The notes: a model not told the origin generated them from the sequence alone. Shown: positions 18,086-27,255, counted from the stretch's first letter. The stretch: 64,000 bases of DNA from Nocardia cyriacigeorgica (GCF_010868145.1 NZ_JAAGUY010000027.1:16193-80192), one strand, 5' to 3'. Program-made: numbers and translations.

Positions 18086-19057
18086 TCAGACCCGCCGCTG
18101 ACGAGCGACTTCCGCGAGAACGACGCCCGCGGCCACCGAGGCGTTCAGCGATTCCACCGGGCCCGCCATCGGGATGCTCAAGATGGAGTCACAGCTCTCC
18201 CGAACCAGGCGGGACAGGCCCTTGCCCTCCGAGCCGACCACGACGACCGTCGGGGCCGTACCGTCGAACTCGTCGAGGGTGGTGTCGCCGCCCGCGTCGA
18301 GGCCGACGATCTGGTACCCCTTGGCCGCGAAGTCCTTCAGCGTGCGAGTCAGGTTCGTGGCACGGGCGACGGGCAGCCGGGCCGCAGCGCCGGCGCTGGT
18401 ACGCCACGCCACCGCGGTGACGCTCGCGCTGCGCCGCTGCGGGATCACCACACCCTGTCCACCGAAGGCCGCGACCGAGCGGATCACCGCACCCAGGTTG
18501 CGCGGATCGGAGATGTTGTCCAGCGCGACGAGCAGTGCGGGCTGACCCGAACCGCGCACACCCTCGACCAGATCGTCGGGGTGGGCGTAGCGGTAGGGCG
18601 GCACCTGCAAGGCGAGACCCTGATGCAAACCGTTGGCGCTGAGCCGATCCAGATCGGTGCGCGGCACTTCCAGAATGGAGATGCCCGCGTCGGCTGCCAT
18701 CCGGACGCTCTCGGTCAGCCGCTCGTCGTTTTCGGTACCTACCGCCACATACAGCGCCGTGGCGGGCACGCCTGCGCGCAGACATTCGACGACCGGGTTG
18801 CGGCCGAGCACCATCTCCGGCCCGTCATCGGTCTTGCGCCCGGCCGGACGGGTCTGACGGCCACCCGAACCACCCTGCGCCGCTTTGGCTTTCGCCGCAG
18901 CGCGCTTGGCTGCCGGATGGTACTTGCGCGCCTCCGCGGGCGGGGTCGCACCCCTGCCCTCGAGTCCGCGCCTGCGCTTGCCGCCGGAACCGACAACCTG
19001 GCCCTTCTTGGTTCCGCCCTTGCGGATAGCGCCTCGGCGCTGCGAATTGCCTGCCAT
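18086..19057 (-). CDS. rlmB: 23S rRNA 2'-O-methyltransferase (RlmB/TrmH family)
   Basis: 323-residue SPOUT (TrmH) methyltransferase using S-adenosylmethionine. About 75 basic N-terminal residues (Lys/Arg/Gly-rich) form an RNA-binding extension. Next come a substrate-binding domain starting at MVLGRNPVVECLRAG and the knot domain with ALDNISDPRNLGAVIRSVAAFG (motif 1), VVVVGSEGKGL (motif 2) and IPMAGPVESLNASVAAGVVL (motif 3). The start overlaps the cysS stop by one base (TGATG). Same order as Rv3579c-Rv3580c. RlmB methylates G2251 in E. coli; the exact actinobacterial target nucleotide is inferred. Confidence 0.9.
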   Translation of the reverse strand: MAGNSQRRGAIRKGGTKKGQVVGSGGKRRRGLEGRGATPPAEARKYHPAAKRAAAKAKAAQGGSGGRQTRPAGRKTDDGPEMVLGRNPVVECLRAGVPATALYVAVGTENDERLTESVRMAADAGISILEVPRTDLDRLSANGLHQGLALQVPPYRYAHPDDLVEGVRGSGQPALLVALDNISDPRNLGAVIRSVAAFGGQGVVIPQRRSASVTAVAWRTSAGAAARLPVARATNLTRTLKDFAAKGYQIVGLDAGGDTTLDEFDGTAPTVVVVGSEGKGLSRLVRESCDSILSIPMAGPVESLNASVAAGVVLAEVARQRRV

Positions 19058-20463
19058 CAGTCGGCCTTTCCTGGCTGTGGGGTGACCAGCGACCATTCCG
19101 GGCCGTTGGGAGTATCGGTCACTTCGACACCCGCGGCCTGCAACCGATCCCGGACCGCGTCCGCGGTGGCCCAGTCCTTATCGGTGCGCGCCTGCTGACG
19201 CCGCTCGAGTTCGGCCTCGATCAGTACGTCGAGTGCGGCGGTAGCGGCGGAAGAATCACCGGGGGTGTGCCACTGCGGGTCGAGCGGATCGACGCCGAGA
19301 ATGGCAAGCATGCCGCGCACCTGGCTCGCATGCTCACGCGCGGTGTCGAGCACACCGGCGTCCAACGCCTTGTTGCCCTCGTGCACCACGTGGTGGATTT
19401 CGGCGAGCGCCTTCGGCACCGCCAGATCCTCGTCGAGGGCGGCGGCGAAGGCGTCGGTCCATTTGCCAAGGGGAACGTCACCGCCGCGTTCGGCCACCCG
19501 CTGCACGAAAGCCTCGATGCGCTGGTAGGTCTGCGCGGCATCGTGCAAGGCCTTCTCGGAGTACTCCAGCATCGAGCGGTAGTGCGCACCGCCGAGGTAG
19601 AACCGCAGCTCGACCGCGCGTACCTGCTTCAGCACATTCGGCACCGACAACGTGTTGCCCAGCGACTTGGCCATCTTCTCGCCGCCGAGGGTGACCCAGC
19701 CGTTATGCAGCCAGTACTGCGCGAAACCATCGCCTGCCGCCTTGGACTGGGCGATCTCGTTCTCATGATGCGGGAATACCAGATCCATTCCACCGCAATG
19801 GATATCGAACGAGGAGCCGAGATAGAACTCCGCCATCGCCGAGCATTCCAGATGCCAGCCCGGACGGCCGGGACCCCACGGTGACGGCCAGGTGGGCTCA
19901 CCGGGTTTGGCCGCCTTCCACAGGGTGAAGTCACGCGGATCGCGTTTACCCTCGCCCGCGCTCTCACCCTGGTGCACGTCATCGAGACGGTGCCCGGACA
20001 GAGCGCCATATTCGGGGAAGCTGACCACATCGAAGTAGACGTTGCCCGCCGAGGCATAGGCGTGCCCGCGGTCGATCAACCGCTGCATGAGTTCGACCAT
20101 CTGGGTGATGTGGCCGGTGGCGCGCGGTTCGGCCGACGGCGGCAGCACGCCGAGCTGCCGGTAGGCGTCGTCGAAGGCGCGTTCGTGGGTCGCGGCCCAC
20201 TCCCACCACGGCCTGCCCGCGGCGGCCGCCTTGTTCAGGATCTTGTCGTCGATATCGGTGACATTGCGGATGAACGCGACATCGTGACCGCTGACCGTCA
20301 GCCAGCGACGCAGCACGTCGAAGGCGACGCCGCTGCGCACATGTCCGATGTGGGGTGCACCCTGCACGGTGGCGCCACACAGGTACACCGAGGCATGGCC
20401 GGGGACCAGTGGCGTGAAATCACGCATGGTCCGCGTCTCGGTGTCGAATAGGCGCAGAGTCAC
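19057..20463 (-). CDS. cysS: Cysteinyl-tRNA synthetase
   Basis: 468 residues, class I aminoacyl-tRNA synthetase that charges tRNA-Cys. The HIGH motif is APHIGHVRSG near residue 36 and the KMSKS equivalent is KMAKSLGN near residue 270. Zn-binding residues are Cys29, a central Cys (HLECSAMA) and the His pair of FPHHENE. It is transcribed after ispF with a 97-nt gap and overlaps rlmB by one base. The genomic position after ispD-ispF and before rlmB matches mycobacteria. Mycothiol ligase MshC is a close relative, but gene context and the full C-terminal anticodon domain favour CysS. Confidence 0.93.
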   Translation of the reverse strand: MTLRLFDTETRTMRDFTPLVPGHASVYLCGATVQGAPHIGHVRSGVAFDVLRRWLTVSGHDVAFIRNVTDIDDKILNKAAAAGRPWWEWAATHERAFDDAYRQLGVLPPSAEPRATGHITQMVELMQRLIDRGHAYASAGNVYFDVVSFPEYGALSGHRLDDVHQGESAGEGKRDPRDFTLWKAAKPGEPTWPSPWGPGRPGWHLECSAMAEFYLGSSFDIHCGGMDLVFPHHENEIAQSKAAGDGFAQYWLHNGWVTLGGEKMAKSLGNTLSVPNVLKQVRAVELRFYLGGAHYRSMLEYSEKALHDAAQTYQRIEAFVQRVAERGGDVPLGKWTDAFAAALDEDLAVPKALAEIHHVVHEGNKALDAGVLDTAREHASQVRGMLAILGVDPLDPQWHTPGDSSAATAALDVLIEAELERRQQARTDKDWATADAVRDRLQAAGVEVTDTPNGPEWSLVTPQPGKAD

Positions 20464-20560
20464 GGCAGTCGATCCTAGCTGGTATATGGGGTTGCACTGC
20501 GGGCGGAGTCATCTATTCCGACTGCTCCCGGCAGGTAAGGCGAGGGGTCGGAGGGCGGGA

Positions 20561-21031
20561 CTAACGACAGTGCAGCAGTGCGGTCGCCATCGCGGCAACC
20601 CCTTCACCGCGTCCGGTGAGTCCGAGACCGTCGGTGGTGGTGCCGGACACCGAGACCGGCGCACCCAGCAGATCGCCGAGGACCTGCTGCGCTTCGGCCC
20701 GCCGCGGGCCGATCTTGGGGCGGTTGCCGATGACCTGGACCGCCGCGTTGACCACGTCATATCCGGCCTCGTCGAGCAGCCTGCGCACTTCTTTCAGCAT
20801 GGCGGCGCCGGTGACGCCAGCCCACTCGGGGCGGCCGACGCCGAAAACCGCGCCGACATCGCCGAGGCCGGCGGCCGACAGCAGTGCGTCGCAGAGCGCG
20901 TGCGCGGCGACGTCACCGTCGGAGTGGCCGGCGCAGCCGTCGGCGCCGTCGAAGAGGAGACCGGCCATCCAGCACGGACGCCCGGGCTCGATGGGGTGGA
21001 CATCGCTGCCGATGCCGACACGCATATTCAT
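20561..21031 (-). CDS. ispF: 2-C-methyl-D-erythritol 2,4-cyclodiphosphate synthase
   Basis: 156 residues, the usual IspF length. It cyclises CDP-methylerythritol 2-phosphate in the MEP isoprenoid pathway. Metal ligands are in GSDVHPIEPG and the His of AGHSDGDVAAHALCDALLSAAGLGDVG, and TTTDGLGLTGRGEG near the C-terminus closes the CDP site. The start overlaps the ispD stop by 4 nt. Two in-frame ATGs (21031, 21025) are available. Follows ispD as in most actinobacteria. Confidence 0.95.
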   Translation of the reverse strand: MNMRVGIGSDVHPIEPGRPCWMAGLLFDGADGCAGHSDGDVAAHALCDALLSAAGLGDVGAVFGVGRPEWAGVTGAAMLKEVRRLLDEAGYDVVNAAVQVIGNRPKIGPRRAEAQQVLGDLLGAPVSVSGTTTDGLGLTGRGEGVAAMATALLHCR

Positions 21032-21735
21032 CGGACACCCGCCACGGGGAGGTCGGCGCCGGCCAGTACGGCCTCGGCCAGACGCAGGTCGAGCGGGGTG
21101 GTGATCTTGAAAGCGAGCGGATCGCCTGGCACGGTGCGGACCGGGTGGCCGAGGCGTTCGACGAGTCCGGCATCGTCGGTGGCAGCGATATCGGTCGCAT
21201 AGGCGGCGCGCAGCAAATCGGCCGCGAATCCCTGTGGGGTCTGAATGGCGCGCAGGGCCGACCGGTCGGGAGTTCCGGTGACGTTACCGTCCGCGTCGAC
21301 CGTTTTGACGGTGTCGACGACAGGTAGCGCGGGCACAACGGCCGGATGACCCGCGCGCAGCTCAGCGGCCACCCGGGCGATCAGCTCGGGTGGGGTGAGC
21401 GCGCGGGCGGCGTCGTGGACCAGGTAGTAGGCGGCCTGCGGTGCGGCCGCGATTCCGGCGCGGACCGAATCGGTGCGTTCGGCCCCGCCGACGACGACGC
21501 GAACGGGCGCGGAGGACGGCAGGAGGGCAACTGCGGTCTGCACCAGTTCGGCCGGAACCATGACAATTATCTCGTCTATGGCATTCGAGGCGAGCAGCCC
21601 GTCGACGGCGGATCTGACCATGGGTCTACCGCCGACCGCGACGAACGCCTTGGGTGTCGATTCACCCAGGCGCACGCCACGGCCAGCGGCAGGTACCAAC
21701 GCGACCACGCGGCCGCGGCCGTCAGAGCTGTTCAC
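21028..21735 (-). CDS. ispD: 2-C-methyl-D-erythritol 4-phosphate cytidylyltransferase
   Basis: 235 residues. It transfers CMP to methylerythritol phosphate, the step two before IspF. The nucleotide-binding loop VALVPAAGRGVRLGESTPKAFVAVGG is at residues 10-35. Also present are YYLVHDAARALTPPELI and the catalytic-region Lys/Arg pair. It starts 3 nt after the carD stop and overlaps ispF by 4 nt, so carD-ispD-ispF form one operon. Confidence 0.95.
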   Translation of the reverse strand: MNSSDGRGRVVALVPAAGRGVRLGESTPKAFVAVGGRPMVRSAVDGLLASNAIDEIIVMVPAELVQTAVALLPSSAPVRVVVGGAERTDSVRAGIAAAPQAAYYLVHDAARALTPPELIARVAAELRAGHPAVVPALPVVDTVKTVDADGNVTGTPDRSALRAIQTPQGFAADLLRAAYATDIAATDDAGLVERLGHPVRTVPGDPLAFKITTPLDLRLAEAVLAGADLPVAGVR

Positions 21736-21738
21736 GGG

Positions 21739-22227
21739 TCAGGAAGCCGCTGCGAGGACCTCGTCGAGCAGCGTCTCGGCCTTGCCGTCATCGGTTCCCT
21801 CGGCGAGCGCGAGCTCACCGACGAGGATCTGCCGGGCCTTCGCCAGCATCCGCTTCTCGCCCGCGGACAAACCGCGGTCCTGCTCCCGACGCCACAGATC
21901 GCGAACGACTTCGGCCACCTTGTTCACATCGCCGGAGGCGAGTTTCTCCAGGTTGGCCTTGTACCGGCGGGACCAGTTGGTCGGCTCTTCCGTATGCGGT
22001 GCACGTAGCACCTGGAAAACCTTGTCAAGGCCTTCCTGCCCGACGACGTCGCGGACGCCGACGTATTCCGCATTCTCTGCGGGAACCCGAACGGTCAGGT
22101 CACCCTGGGCGACCTTCAGGACCAGATACTCTTTCTGCTCACCCTTGATGGTGCGAGTCTCGATTGCTTCGATCAGCGCCGCTCCGTGGTGGGGGTAAAC
22201 GACGGTGTCTCCGACCTTAAAAATCAT
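21739..22227 (-). CDS. carD: CarD, RNA polymerase-binding transcription regulator
   Basis: 162 residues, the same length as M. tuberculosis CarD. Residues 1-60 are the Tudor-like RNA-polymerase interaction domain (MIFKVGDTVVYPHHGAALIE). The C-terminal helical DNA-binding domain includes the Trp of TNWSRRYKANLEKL that wedges at the promoter bubble edge. CarD stabilises open complexes, notably at rRNA promoters, and is essential in mycobacteria. ATG 22227 fits the family start; the longer frame to 22254 adds nine unsupported residues. It heads the operon with ispD and ispF. Confidence 0.95.
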   Translation of the reverse strand: MIFKVGDTVVYPHHGAALIEAIETRTIKGEQKEYLVLKVAQGDLTVRVPAENAEYVGVRDVVGQEGLDKVFQVLRAPHTEEPTNWSRRYKANLEKLASGDVNKVAEVVRDLWRREQDRGLSAGEKRMLAKARQILVGELALAEGTDDGKAETLLDEVLAAAS

Positions 22228-22624
22228 GTGTCCCGTGCCCCTTTCGATGTTCACAGTTTAACATGCGGCTCGATAACGGCGCGATCAACTGTGCAGGTCA
22301 GGGCCACAACGGGCCAACCCTGGGGCTTGACAGAATCTGGGAGATGTGCATTACGTTGTGCCAGAACGAGTTATCTCCTGGCACTTTCCGTGCCGGGAAA
22401 CCCAGCGGGACAGTAGCACTGCGCGCGCCCGCGCGCACAACTGTGAATCGTGACCACCCCGAGACAACCCCTCCGCGCGTCGCCTTCGCGCGCATCCGGG
22501 CACGCGCACACGTGAGCGCGCCGACAATCCGAACGCCAACACCTACTCCCCGCGCGCCCGGTTCGCGGCAGCAACTACTACAGTCCCTAGTTGGAGTGAG
22601 CCCGCTCGACATGGAGGACAACCC
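22228..22624. other. Intergenic region between divergent carD and lpqE
   Basis: About 400 nt without a supported gene; it must hold the divergent promoters of carD and lpqE. A TTGACA hexamer occurs at 22327-22332 on the plus strand. A 7-bp inverted repeat (GTGCCAG at 22358-22364, CTGGCAC at 22378-22384) follows it, and 22420-22440 is an alternating GC stretch. GGAGGACAA just before 22625 is the lpqE ribosome-binding site. No promoter can be assigned with confidence. Confidence 0.4.
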
Positions 22625-23353
22625 GTGACTGCCCTGAAAGCTGTGACCGCCCCGGCGGCAGGTACGACCCCGCGGCGTCGCATGACGATGGTTGCGGCCC
22701 TCGCGGCCGGCGCGGCGCTCGCCCTGACCGGCTGCAGCGCCGGCCAGATCTCGCAGACCGCCGACCAGGTGGCCGCGATCAACGGCAACCACGCGGAGGT
22801 CGGCAAGATCTCGCTGCGCAATGTGCACATCGTCTTCCCGCCCAGCGGCGAGCACACCAATGTCGCGGGCGGTAAGGCCCTGCTCGCGCTGTCGTTCGTC
22901 AACAACAGCGAGACGACCGCCGACGAGCTCACCAAGATCAGCACCGATCTGGGCGAAGTGAAGATCACCGCGCCCGACGGTGGGTCAACGGTGAAACTGC
23001 AGCCGCAGCAGACCGTCGTCGCCGCGGGCGCCGACACCACCACCGCCGCGTCCGGTGAGCACGGCGCCGAGGGCGAGCACGGCACCGAGACCACCACGGC
23101 CGCCCCGACCACCACCGAGGCGCCGAACCAGCCCGCCGCCGAGGGCGAGGACCCCGAGGCCGATCCGGCGCGGATCGAGATCACCGGCCTGACCAAGGAC
23201 ATCGTCCCCGGCCTCACCTACACCGTGACCTTCGACTTCAAGGAGAACGGCACCGTGCAGATGGAGGTGCCGGTCGATGCGGGCACCGTGGCCGAGCGGC
23301 ACGAGTCGGACCTGTCCAAGGCGAGCGAAGGCGGTTCCGGCGGCGGACACTGA
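22625..23353 (+). CDS. lpqE: LpqE-like lipoprotein
   Basis: 242-residue exported lipoprotein. The signal peptide (residues 1-36) has a twin-arginine-like RRR and ends in lipobox LTGC, with Cys37 as the lipidated residue. CSAGQISQTADQ after the Cys matches M. tuberculosis LpqE. A Thr/Ala/Glu-rich low-complexity insert (about 140-180) splits the beta-rich domain. The GTG start has a strong GGAGG site. It lies between carD and radA as in Rv3583c-Rv3585. The function is unknown in the family. Confidence 0.85.
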   Translation: MTALKAVTAPAAGTTPRRRMTMVAALAAGAALALTGCSAGQISQTADQVAAINGNHAEVGKISLRNVHIVFPPSGEHTNVAGGKALLALSFVNNSETTADELTKISTDLGEVKITAPDGGSTVKLQPQQTVVAAGADTTTAASGEHGAEGEHGTETTTAAPTTTEAPNQPAAEGEDPEADPARIEITGLTKDIVPGLTYTVTFDFKENGTVQMEVPVDAGTVAERHESDLSKASEGGSGGGH

Positions 23354-23373
23354 GCCCACCGGACCCACAGCTC

Positions 23374-23407
23374 AACGGCCGTCACACCTTCGGGTGTGGC
23401 GGCCGTT
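23374..23407 (+). terminator. Terminator-like hairpin after lpqE
   Basis: AACGGCCG-T-CACACC pairs with GGTGTG-G-CGGCCGTT around a TTCG tetraloop, a very stable stem with one internal mismatch. It lies 20 nt after the lpqE stop and 34 nt before radA. Only a short T-run follows, as is common in actinobacteria. Confidence 0.7.
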
Positions 23408-23441
23408 CTGCCCTGTCGGTCCTGATGCGTAGGGTGCGCGT

Positions 23442-24812
23442 GTGGCAAAGAGCAAGCCGGTGTTCCAGTGCTCCGCGTGCGGGCACGAGGTGGCCAAATG
23501 GGTGGGTAAATGCCCCGACTGCGGTGCGTGGGGCACCGTGGAAGAGGTCGCGCCCGCGGTGGCGGCACCGGCCGGGCGGCGAGCCATGCTGCCGAGTACG
23601 GCTGCCTCACCCATCTCACAGATCGACTCCAAGCTCACCGCGGCCCGGTCCACCGGTGTCGAGGAGCTGGATCGGGTACTCGGCGGTGGTGTGGTCGCCG
23701 GATCGGTGGTGTTGCTGTCGGGTGAGCCGGGGGTCGGCAAGTCGACGCTGCTGCTCGAGGTCGCCCATCGCTGGGCCGCCGCCCGTGACGAGCGGGCCCT
23801 GTATGTGACCGCCGAGGAATCGGCCGGGCAGGTCCGGCTGCGTGCGGACCGGACGGGCGCGGTGCACGAGCGGGTGTACCTGGCGGCGGAATCGGATCTA
23901 TCGATCGTGCTCGGGCATGTCGAACAGGTGCGCCCGACGCTGCTGGTGGTCGACTCGGTGCAGACCATGCTCGCTCCGGACACCGATGGTGTCATCGGTG
24001 GCGTCACCCAGGTGCGCGCGGTGACGGCGTCGTTGACGGCGCTGGCGAAGGCGAGCGGTATCGCGGTGCTGCTGGTCGGCCACGTCACCAAGGACGGTGC
24101 GGTCGCTGGTCCGCGCACGCTGGAGCATCTGGTGGATGTGGTGTTGCAGTTCGAGGGCGATAAGAACTCGACGCTGCGCATGGTGCGCGGGATCAAGAAT
24201 CGCTTCGGCAGCGCCGATGAAGTGGGCTGCTTCGAACTGCACGACGACGGCATCACCGGTGTCGCCGACCCGTCGGGGCTGTTCCTGCACCACCGCACCG
24301 ATTCGGTGCCCGGCACGGCGGTCACAGTGGCGTTGGACGGTAAGCGCCCGCTGGTTGGTGAGGTCCAGGGGCTGACCGTCGACACCCAGGTGCCCGCACC
24401 CAGGCGCGCGGTGAGCGGGCTGGACTACAACCGGGTGGCGATGATCCTGGCGGTGCTACAGAGCCGCTGCGGCTTCTACGTGGGCAAGCAGGACATCTAC
24501 GCGGCCACCGTCGGCGGTATGCGGTTGATCGAGCCCGCCGCCGATCTCGCGGTGGCATTGGCGATCGCGAGTTCGGCACGTGACACCGCGCTCGAGCCGG
24601 GCTGGGTGATCCTCGGTGAGGTCGGTCTCGCCGGCGAGGTCCGCCGGGTGACCGCGACCGCGCGACGCCTCGCCGAGGCCGAGCGGCTCGGTTTCACCAC
24701 CGCGATCGTCCCGCCGGGAACGGACGCGAAATCATCGCCGATGAAATTGATCGAAGCGACGTCATTGCGCGGCGCGATCCGGCTCGCGGGCCTGAGTAAG
24801 GGCAAGGGTTAG
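23442..24812 (+). CDS. radA: DNA repair protein RadA (Sms)
   Basis: 456 residues, a RecA-like ATPase that promotes branch migration in recombination repair. An N-terminal zinc finger (C-x2-C...C-x2-C, residues about 9-28) is followed by Walker A GEPGVGKST near 94-102. The RadA-specific KNRFG motif is near 250 (GIKNRFGSADEVG), and a Lon-protease-like C-terminal domain follows (QDIYAATVGGMRL). Start GTG 23442. In mycobacteria and many actinobacteria disA follows directly; here the next gene is convergent and only 6 nt away. Confidence 0.95.
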   Translation: MAKSKPVFQCSACGHEVAKWVGKCPDCGAWGTVEEVAPAVAAPAGRRAMLPSTAASPISQIDSKLTAARSTGVEELDRVLGGGVVAGSVVLLSGEPGVGKSTLLLEVAHRWAAARDERALYVTAEESAGQVRLRADRTGAVHERVYLAAESDLSIVLGHVEQVRPTLLVVDSVQTMLAPDTDGVIGGVTQVRAVTASLTALAKASGIAVLLVGHVTKDGAVAGPRTLEHLVDVVLQFEGDKNSTLRMVRGIKNRFGSADEVGCFELHDDGITGVADPSGLFLHHRTDSVPGTAVTVALDGKRPLVGEVQGLTVDTQVPAPRRAVSGLDYNRVAMILAVLQSRCGFYVGKQDIYAATVGGMRLIEPAADLAVALAIASSARDTALEPGWVILGEVGLAGEVRRVTATARRLAEAERLGFTTAIVPPGTDAKSSPMKLIEATSLRGAIRLAGLSKGKG

Positions 24813-24818
24813 CGCCCC

Positions 24819-25490
24819 TCAGGCGATGTTGAACGGCTCCGCCGCGCTGCGAATGGCGCCCAGTTGGGCGACGACGTTGTACGCGCCCGCCGGGACCTGC
24901 AACCGCTCCCCTGCGCATTCCGGCTGGGAGGTGTTGCCGGTCCAGGTGACGGTGAAGGCGGCCTGCTCGCCGGGCTTCAGCGTGCGCTCATCGGGTTCGC
25001 CGTCGGGGTAGCAGTCGGTGCTCGCCCACAGCCTGCGCTGACCGTCGAGGGTGTGCACCGAGACCTGCTGAAGTCCGGAACCCATATCGCGGGTGCAGGC
25101 GTCGGCGGAGATATTGGTGATCACGATGCCGAATACCGGCTGCTCACCAACCCGGTAGGTGGGCTGGGCGACGGTCACCTTCACCGCGAGCGACTGATCC
25201 GAGCACTGGCCAGCGGCGACCGGCGCACCACTGCTCGGCGTAGCCGGTTTCGACGATGTCGACTCGGCGGCGGCCGACGATTCCTTCTTGGTCGAGACCT
25301 GACCCGCGGGCTTGTTCGTCTCGGTCGACGAATTCGCCGCCGCCGTCGTATCGCCGGGCGAATCTCCGCCGCGCGATACCGTAACCACCAGCCAGATCAC
25401 CAGCACGAGCGCGACGACCAGTATGCCGATGGCAAAAACACGACGCCGCCAATAAATCTCCGGAGGCAGCGGTCCATTCGGTTCCAGCAC
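24819..25490 (-). CDS. Membrane-anchored extracytoplasmic protein (Rv3587c-like)
   Basis: 223 residues: a short cytoplasmic N-terminus with YWRRR, one transmembrane helix (about 18-38, FAIGILVVALVLVIWLVV), a Ser/Thr/Ala-rich linker (40-90), and a C-terminal beta-rich domain with three or four cysteines (QCSDQSL, DACTRDMG, TDCYPDG, PECAGERL). The cysteines may form disulfides outside the membrane. It occupies the place of Rv3587c between radA/disA and the carbonic anhydrase. The start is GTG 25490. No function is known to me. Confidence 0.8.
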   Translation of the reverse strand: MLEPNGPLPPEIYWRRRVFAIGILVVALVLVIWLVVTVSRGGDSPGDTTAAANSSTETNKPAGQVSTKKESSAAAESTSSKPATPSSGAPVAAGQCSDQSLAVKVTVAQPTYRVGEQPVFGIVITNISADACTRDMGSGLQQVSVHTLDGQRRLWASTDCYPDGEPDERTLKPGEQAAFTVTWTGNTSQPECAGERLQVPAGAYNVVAQLGAIRSAAEPFNIA

Positions 25491-25612
25491 GACTCAACGG
25501 TAAGCGCACCGCTCGGCACAGCAACTCAGGGGCACGGCGTGTCGGGGGCTCAACCGTGTCGAGGACGACCCGCGCACCCACTGAGAGCTGGGCGTATCCG
25601 AGCGTTCGAGGG

Positions 25613-26236
25613 TCAGGCGACCTCGCCGATATCGCCGATCGAACCGTGCAGCTTCGCCTTGCCGTCGGCCAATGTGTAAGTGACACACGCGATCGCGCAT
25701 CGGCCGTCGGCAACGCGCTCGGCGATGATCGACGAACGCTGGCGCAGCAGCTCGGCGGTCTCCTGGACGTGGCGTGCTTCGAACTCGTCGACGGTGGACA
25801 GTCCTTCCCGGCGACCGAGCAGGATCGACGGGGTGACGCGCTCGACGAGGCTGCGGATGAAGCCGCCCGGCACATCGCCACCGTCGAGAGCGTCGAGGGT
25901 GGCCTTCACCGCGCCACAGCTGTCGTGGCCGAACACCACGATCAGCGGCACGTTCAGGATTTCCACGCCGTATTCGATGGACCCGAGCACCGAGGAGTCG
26001 ACGACGTGGCCAGCGGTGCGCACGACGAACATATCGCCGAGCCCCTGGTCGAAGATGAGTTCGGCAGCGACGCGAGAGTCTCCGCAACCGAAGAGGATGG
26101 CCGTTGGATGCTGGCCGCCGACGAGCTTGGCTCGGTCGGCCGCACCCTGATTAGGATGCTGCAACGTGCCGTTGACGAAACGGTCGTTGCCGTTGCGAAG
26201 GGATTTCCAGGCGCTGATCGGGTTCGTCTGAGGCAT
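25613..26236 (-). CDS. canB: Beta-class carbonic anhydrase
   Basis: 207-residue zinc enzyme interconverting CO2 and bicarbonate. The Zn ligands are visible: Cys and Asp in FGCGDSRVAAE and the His and Cys of VFGHDSCGAVKA. Position and sequence match CanB (Rv3588c). ATG 26236 was chosen because it fits the family N-terminus (PQTNPISAWKSLRNGNDRF). The longer frame upstream overlaps the divergent mutY promoter region. It is 102 nt from the mutY start and divergent from it. Confidence 0.93.
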   Translation of the reverse strand: MPQTNPISAWKSLRNGNDRFVNGTLQHPNQGAADRAKLVGGQHPTAILFGCGDSRVAAELIFDQGLGDMFVVRTAGHVVDSSVLGSIEYGVEILNVPLIVVFGHDSCGAVKATLDALDGGDVPGGFIRSLVERVTPSILLGRREGLSTVDEFEARHVQETAELLRQRSSIIAERVADGRCAIACVTYTLADGKAKLHGSIGDIGEVA

Positions 26237-26337
26237 GTGTCCATTTTGCACAGATTGCGTGTTACCGACGAGTCGGTTTTCGTTACGGACCCGCAAACAC
26301 CGTCTGGCCAGGCCCGAACGAGCGCTGTGAGCAGCAC

Positions 26338-27255
26338 ATGAGATCGACACCGAACGGAGCGCACAACCCGGTGGACGCCGACGCCCTGCTGGACTGGTAC
26401 CGAATCACCGCACGTGACCTGCCGTGGCGACACCAAGGCGTGAGCGCCTGGCAGATCCTGATGAGCGAGATCATGCTGCAGCAGACCCCGGTGGCGCGGG
26501 TCGAACCGATCTGGCGGGAATGGGTGGCGCGCTGGCCGGTGCCCTCGGCCATGGCGGCGTCCTCGCAGGCGGAGGTGCTGCGGGCATGGGGCAAGCTCGG
26601 GTACCCGCGGCGCGCGCTGCGGTTGCACGAATGCGCGCGGGTGCTGGCAACCGAGCACGGCGATCAGGTCCCAGAGGATGTCGAGGTCCTGCTCGGCCTG
26701 CCCGGAATCGGCGATTACACCGCGCGGGCCGTCGCGTGTTTCGCCTATGGGCAGCGAGTCCCGGTGGTGGACACCAATGTTCGTCGAGTAGTCGCCCGCG
26801 CCGTACACGGCCGTGCCGATGCGGGAAACCCATCGGCGCGGGACCTGCGCGAGACCGAGGCGCTGCTTCCGGAACCGGTCCCCCGCGCCGCCACCTTCTC
26901 CGCCGCGCTGATGGAACTGGGCGCGCTGATCTGCACCGCACGCACCCCCGGCTGCGACGACTGTCCGCTGCCGCGGTGCGCGTGGATCGAGGCAGGCAGA
27001 CCTGCGTCGCAGGTGGTGCGGCGGACACAGAAGTACGAGGGTACCGACCGGCAAGCCAGGGGACGGCTCATGGACGTGCTGCGCGACTCGTCCGGCCCGG
27101 TGGAACGGGTGCGGCTCGATATGGCCTGGACCCGCGATCCTGGTCAGCGGGATCGGGCCCTGGATTCACTGCTGGTGGACGGGTTGATCGAGCAGACCGC
27201 CGACGGGCTGTTCGCACTGGCGGGCGAGACCGGGCACACCGAACCAGGCAGCTGA
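26338..27255 (+). CDS. mutY: A/G-specific adenine glycosylase MutY
   Basis: 305 residues. It removes adenine mispaired with 8-oxoguanine. The catalytic Glu is in MSEIMLQQTPVARV near residue 44. The helix-hairpin-helix with catalytic Asp is LPGIGDYTARAVACFAYGQRVPVVDTN. The four-cysteine iron-sulfur motif lies around 199-217 (C-TARTPG-C-DD-C-PLPR-C). Only a short segment follows the cluster, so the NUDIX-like 8-oxoG-recognition domain of E. coli MutY is reduced, as in mycobacteria. Located between canB and the hydrolase, as in Rv3588c-Rv3591c. Confidence 0.93.
   Translation: MRSTPNGAHNPVDADALLDWYRITARDLPWRHQGVSAWQILMSEIMLQQTPVARVEPIWREWVARWPVPSAMAASSQAEVLRAWGKLGYPRRALRLHECARVLATEHGDQVPEDVEVLLGLPGIGDYTARAVACFAYGQRVPVVDTNVRRVVARAVHGRADAGNPSARDLRETEALLPEPVPRAATFSAALMELGALICTARTPGCDDCPLPRCAWIEAGRPASQVVRRTQKYEGTDRQARGRLMDVLRDSSGPVERVRLDMAWTRDPGQRDRALDSLLVDGLIEQTADGLFALAGETGHTEPGS

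Noticed and set aside
22358..22384. Inverted repeat GTGCCAG...CTGGCAC containing AACGAGTT, considered as a KstR-like operator
   Set aside because: The core CAGAACGAGTTATC lacks the flanking T and A of TnnAACnnGTTnnA, and neighbouring carD/lpqE are not steroid genes.
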